A stretch of 64,000 bases of DNA. Source: Labilibacter marinus (lineage in GTDB: Bacteria; Bacteroidota; Bacteroidia; Bacteroidales; Marinilabiliaceae). Below are positions 60,838 to 64,000 of the stretch, in pieces (the first letter of the stretch is position 1; every line of letters starts with the position of its first letter). The DNA lies in the NCBI RefSeq assembly GCF_001659685.2, contig NZ_LXYE02000060.1, positions 1 through 64,000 of the forward strand, read 5' to 3'. The position numbers and the translations under genes were made by a program. The notes below the pieces were generated by a model, which had not been told where the DNA came from, did no database searches, and saw only the letters and a program-made list of their open reading frames with translations.

Positions 60838-62841
60838 TTATCTAGTTACCGTTATAACTGCTCTTTTAGCTTCATTAATACTTTTATAATAAGTAATGTA
60901 ATTGCCAGGTTTAATATCCTTAAGCTGTATAACATTGATGCCAGTATTTACTGTATTGAGCTGAATCATCTGTCCGTCCATTGAAAATATCTGCACGGTT
61001 CCTGGAGAATTAGCTACTATTTTAAATTCATTAGTCATTGGGTTAGGAAACAATTTTAGCTTACTCTTTTTTGAGCCAGAACCGATGCTAGTATCTTCTG
61101 CATCGCCACTAATCACATCATCCATACATGTGGTTGTTTCTGTCACTTCAGATGCTTTGTAGGTAGCGTCATCGCCAGAAAGTCCTTTGTAGAAAACAAA
61201 TTTATCAATTTGTATATGTTCGGATCGGCCACAAATCTTCATGGTATAGTCTCCTGCAGTAGAAAAATTACCAATTAGCGCGTATGAATGATGATCAATA
61301 TCTAAAGCTCCGTTCATCGTGAATACGGTTTTACTTCTGCCAACAAACTTTTTGTAGGAAGTTAATTGTTGATCTCCCGAATAACCACGGTCACCGTCTA
61401 TATAAACCCAAACATCATTGGATAGATCACCTTCAGCTTCATCTGGCTGACGCATAAACCATTTAACTGTATATCGACCTGGGTTTGTTATCGTAAAAGT
61501 ATAAGAAATTTCATTCGCTAGGTTTTGGTTATTATAACTGTTTGAACCAGTATATGTAATATACTTGCCTCCCGAAGCATAATTATCATTTTCAACAACT
61601 TCCCATGCACCTTTTAAGTTGAAACGCTCAGCTTCAAAAACCAACAGACCGTCTTTTTCAATTAATTCGCAAGTAGCTGTACAATCTTCACAATTAGAAT
61701 CACTAATTACCTTAATGTCTATTTCGTCTGTTGTACCATCTACACCTCCATGTATGGTTATTTTAGCCGAGCCAGGAGAAACTCCAACTAATCTGCCTGT
61801 TGGAGAAATATAGGCTACTTCTGCATTACTAGTAGTCCAAGTGTAAAAATTATCCCAAGGTTCGGCTGGCATTGTAGTAAAGCTTAATTGATATCTACGC
61901 TGTGGAAATATAGTGACAGACTGATCTGTTATGTTTATGTTTTCAATAATTTCATCACCTGGAAGTAGAATTCCATAATCGAAGAAGGTCTTTAGAGTTG
62001 ACGGACTTCCGTTTTCATTGTTTTTTAGTAAATAAAAAATCAATCCCGCATCCGACACATCGGCTTTGCCATGTTTGTGGTCATGCATTCTGTCCCATAA
62101 CCATACTAAATTTGGGTCGCGATGATCTCTTAAAAACTGCCATTGAAAAAAGTTGGTATTAGAACAAAGGCCTTGATAACCAATGTTACAAGTGTTTTGG
62201 TCTTTAATTAACTTGTAATTTATGCGATTACCACTCAAAGTGATACATTGAGTCATGGTGTGTTCATTGTCGCGTCTTAAATGATTGTCGTTATAATTAC
62301 TGTGTGAAATAACATAAATATGCGATAAGGACTCTGTATTACCTTGATCTATTACAGCTTTTACAGCCTGATAGAAGAACTCAGAAGGTCCCATATGTAA
62401 AAAGTATAATGGATCAGATGCCGTTGATTTTGCAATTTCGTTTTTAAGACTTAAAATAGCCTCAGCTTTGTGCGTACCCACATCAAAAAACACATCAGTA
62501 TTAAACTTAAATCGAGTAGCGCCATCTTCGGCATTTTGTTTCATATAATTTGTCTCTGTAGTATGCACAGGAGAGGGCATAAAATTGTTATACGAAAAAT
62601 GAACTAATTTATCTTGTAGTTGAGCTTTGGCTATTATTGCTAAAGTCATAGGGGTAGCTCCCCAATCATCAGGATCTGCGGTATTGTATGTTCCTGTATA
62701 TTCCAAATCGGGTTGATTATTTCCATCAGCACTACATGCTATACGGTTGTTATTGTAACCCAAGGCTTGAGCTGTTATAGTGCTTGGAATACTTATAACA
62801 GTCATTACTAATACTAATAATAAAGCGTGTGTTTTTTTCAT
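60838..62841 (-). CDS. Secreted T9SS protein with CBM-like module
   Basis: 667 residues. The signal peptide ends TITAQA (about 26). The N-terminal domain (about 28-300) has the texture of nucleoside-hydrolase-like (DUF1593-type) domains: IACSADGNNQPDLEYTG, DPDDWGATPMTLAIIAKAQL, YVISHSNYNDNH. A BIG2-type Ig-like domain follows at about 310-395 (ITDQSVTIFPQRRYQLSFTT ... PTGRLVGVSPGSAKITIHGG), then a carbohydrate-binding-like module (about 405-570, LLVFEAERFNLKGAWEVVEN) and a T9SS type A sorting domain (KLFPNPMTNEFKIVANS ... AVITVTR). Probably a surface glycan-related enzyme; substrate unknown. Confidence 0.8.
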   Translation of the reverse strand: MKKTHALLLVLVMTVISIPSTITAQALGYNNNRIACSADGNNQPDLEYTGTYNTADPDDWGATPMTLAIIAKAQLQDKLVHFSYNNFMPSPVHTTETNYMKQNAEDGATRFKFNTDVFFDVGTHKAEAILSLKNEIAKSTASDPLYFLHMGPSEFFYQAVKAVIDQGNTESLSHIYVISHSNYNDNHLRRDNEHTMTQCITLSGNRINYKLIKDQNTCNIGYQGLCSNTNFFQWQFLRDHRDPNLVWLWDRMHDHKHGKADVSDAGLIFYLLKNNENGSPSTLKTFFDYGILLPGDEIIENINITDQSVTIFPQRRYQLSFTTMPAEPWDNFYTWTTSNAEVAYISPTGRLVGVSPGSAKITIHGGVDGTTDEIDIKVISDSNCEDCTATCELIEKDGLLVFEAERFNLKGAWEVVENDNYASGGKYITYTGSNSYNNQNLANEISYTFTITNPGRYTVKWFMRQPDEAEGDLSNDVWVYIDGDRGYSGDQQLTSYKKFVGRSKTVFTMNGALDIDHHSYALIGNFSTAGDYTMKICGRSEHIQIDKFVFYKGLSGDDATYKASEVTETTTCMDDVISGDAEDTSIGSGSKKSKLKLFPNPMTNEFKIVANSPGTVQIFSMDGQMIQLNTVNTGINVIQLKDIKPGNYITYYKSINEAKRAVITVTR

Positions 62842-63465
62842 TGGTTTAAATTTTTTTAAAATCCGGACAATCCTTGTAAAAGCAGGTATGTGTTATAATA
62901 AGTCACCTAAACGGTAATGCGCCTAAATAATTTACATAGGTCATGCCAGTCTCATGATTTGTATTTTTTAATTCAATAGATAATAGATGAACTAAAATTA
63001 CATGCACAGCCTTAAGTCATCAATTAATTTAACTTAACCATAACTTTACAAGGAGTGAATGATTGGAGATATACCACTTTTAATACCCATGGTATTAGTG
63101 ATTACCGTGGAGGTTTTTAAGTTAATAGGGAGGTTTTTTTATTTATTGAAGAAAACTATTTGTGCTTTTGTTTGAATTGTATGGCTGATTTGTTTCATGG
63201 GTTTTGTATGTAGAACTTTTTAAAATGATTAAAACCTTAAATTACTTAATCACAATTTCTATACAGGGCAACTATTGCAGTTTTATATGTGTTGAATATC
63301 AGGGCTTTCTGATGCTTCTGTTTACCCCCTTTTTTTGTACATGTTAGTATCCTAAATAAAATTATATTTAGTGTTATACTTACCTAAACATGTTAAACCA
63401 ATAAATCTCACGTGAGGCCTTCGTTCTCAAACTTAGGTCTTCGAAATCTACAAAACAACAGAGGT
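62842..63465. other. Divergent intergenic region
   Basis: 624 bp between two divergent secreted-protein genes. No ORF, repeat or RNA recognised. It should contain both promoters; the last 20 bp before the ATG at 63466 include a purine-rich AGAGG. Confidence 0.4.
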
Positions 63466-64000
63466 ATGAAGAAAAAATCTACACTATTATTTACCCTTTT
63501 GCTTGGCTTGTTTATTATCTTTTTTGCTGATATTACAGCATCGGGAATTGAATATGGCGATAATTTTATTGTTTTTGAAGCAGAAGCAGCTAGCTTCTCT
63601 AGTAGTCATTGGAAGCTAAGAACACCGTCGTATGCCGATTACGAAAGATATGTAAGCTCAGGCAGTCAGAGTGGAATTGCACCAGTAAACGATACCTATC
63701 TGCAATATACAGGTCCTTGGCAAGGAGATGGCGAAAACTCTAAAATAGAGTATAAATTCACTTGCCCTTCTACAGGTGATTATCAATTGGCCATGCGTTT
63801 GCACCAACCGCTTGAAGCAGGTGAAAAGGGTGATGCTAAAAATGATTTCTTTGTTAAAATGGCTGGCGATTTTACTAGTGCTTCTAAGTTTGCGACAGAT
63901 GATTTAACACATAAGCATAAGTTTTGGGGGCGAGGAATTAATCAGTGGGGAACCGCTCAGTATTTAGAACATGGAGGTTCAGATATTCCTGTTTATAGAC
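63466..64000 (+). CDS. Secreted CBM-containing protein, 3' end outside window
   Basis: The first 178 codons are visible. A signal peptide (MKKKSTLLFTLLLGLFIIFF, then ADITASG) is followed by a module that begins NFIVFEAEAASFSSSHWKLR and includes DTYLQYTGPW and YQLAMRLHQPLEAGEKGDAKNDFFVKMAGD. This parallels the module of the divergent gene (LVFEAERFNLKGAWEVV, YITYTGSNSY, YTVKWFMRQPDEAEGDLSNDVWVYIDGD), so the two proteins are related in binding specificity. Type of catalytic domain, if any, is not visible. Confidence 0.8.
   Translation, partial: MKKKSTLLFTLLLGLFIIFFADITASGIEYGDNFIVFEAEAASFSSSHWKLRTPSYADYERYVSSGSQSGIAPVNDTYLQYTGPWQGDGENSKIEYKFTCPSTGDYQLAMRLHQPLEAGEKGDAKNDFFVKMAGDFTSASKFATDDLTHKHKFWGRGINQWGTAQYLEHGGSDIPVYR

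Overview
The window comes from an AT-rich Bacteroidota chromosome, probably a gliding or marine Bacteroidia-type organism (the lineage is inferred). The evidence is a type IX secretion (T9SS) C-terminal sorting domain, a giant SprB-repeat adhesin, a NigD-like lipoprotein, promoters of the TTTG / TAnnTTTG type, and an Hcp / HcpR nitrosative-stress locus. Housekeeping anchors are mnmE, sucD, an rluE-like pseudouridine synthase and two tRNA-Arg(ACG) genes.

Positions 1-18453 hold a secreted-protein operon: a HEAT-like protein, a 1513-residue exported protein, a 2523-residue SprB-repeat protein with a T9SS tail, and a 1340-residue multidomain protein. The last carries a zincin motif followed by a C39-like papain-fold tip encoded in DNA of clearly different composition. 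It looks like a polymorphic toxin, with a candidate immunity gene directly behind it. Positions 18454-22522 are a repeat graveyard: at least seven REP-like palindromes, four fragments of REP-associated tyrosine transposase (RAYT) genes, an IS110-like remnant, a 42-bp degenerate tandem repeat, and an orphan toxin-tip plus immunity cassette. A 91-bp repeat occurs in direct orientation at 1 and 22218, bracketing the whole locus.

Positions 25249-52681 look like one integrated genomic island. A tyrosine integrase lies beside the 3' end of mnmE, and the last codons of mnmE (TTTCCGATACAA on the + strand) recur at 25249-25260, between rluE and the first cargo gene. The cargo, left to right, is: (a) a minus-strand conflict-type operon (TrkA-N/RyR membrane protein, Sel1-like protein, DUF4062-STAND-TPR ATPase, SiaC-like protein, CbxX-type AAA ATPase, plus two frame-disrupted genes); (b) a HigA-like / AbiEii-like toxin-antitoxin pair; (c) an RNA-repair locus with a WYL regulator, slipin and RtcB ligase, whose leader contains a sequence that folds as a circularly permuted tRNA; (d) an AAA-TPR / TPR-membrane / pentapeptide-membrane module lying between relics of a type I restriction system (hsdR and hsdS pieces); and (e) a mobilisation/replication module (orphan mobC, oriT-like nested palindrome, DnaC-like loader, initiator with intragenic iterons, small HTH protein, integrase).

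Positions 52666-64000 are core chromosome: mnmE, sucD, a GNAT enzyme, hcp with its ferredoxin and HcpR regulator around a perfect 18-bp operator, a NigD-like lipoprotein, two tRNA-Arg genes, and two divergent exported proteins that share a carbohydrate-binding-like module. The second of these runs off the right end.

The most unusual observations are the permuted tRNA-like leader of the slipin-rtcB operon, the T9SS-linked toxin locus with its displaced orphan cassette, and the RyR/STAND/SiaC/CbxX operon.
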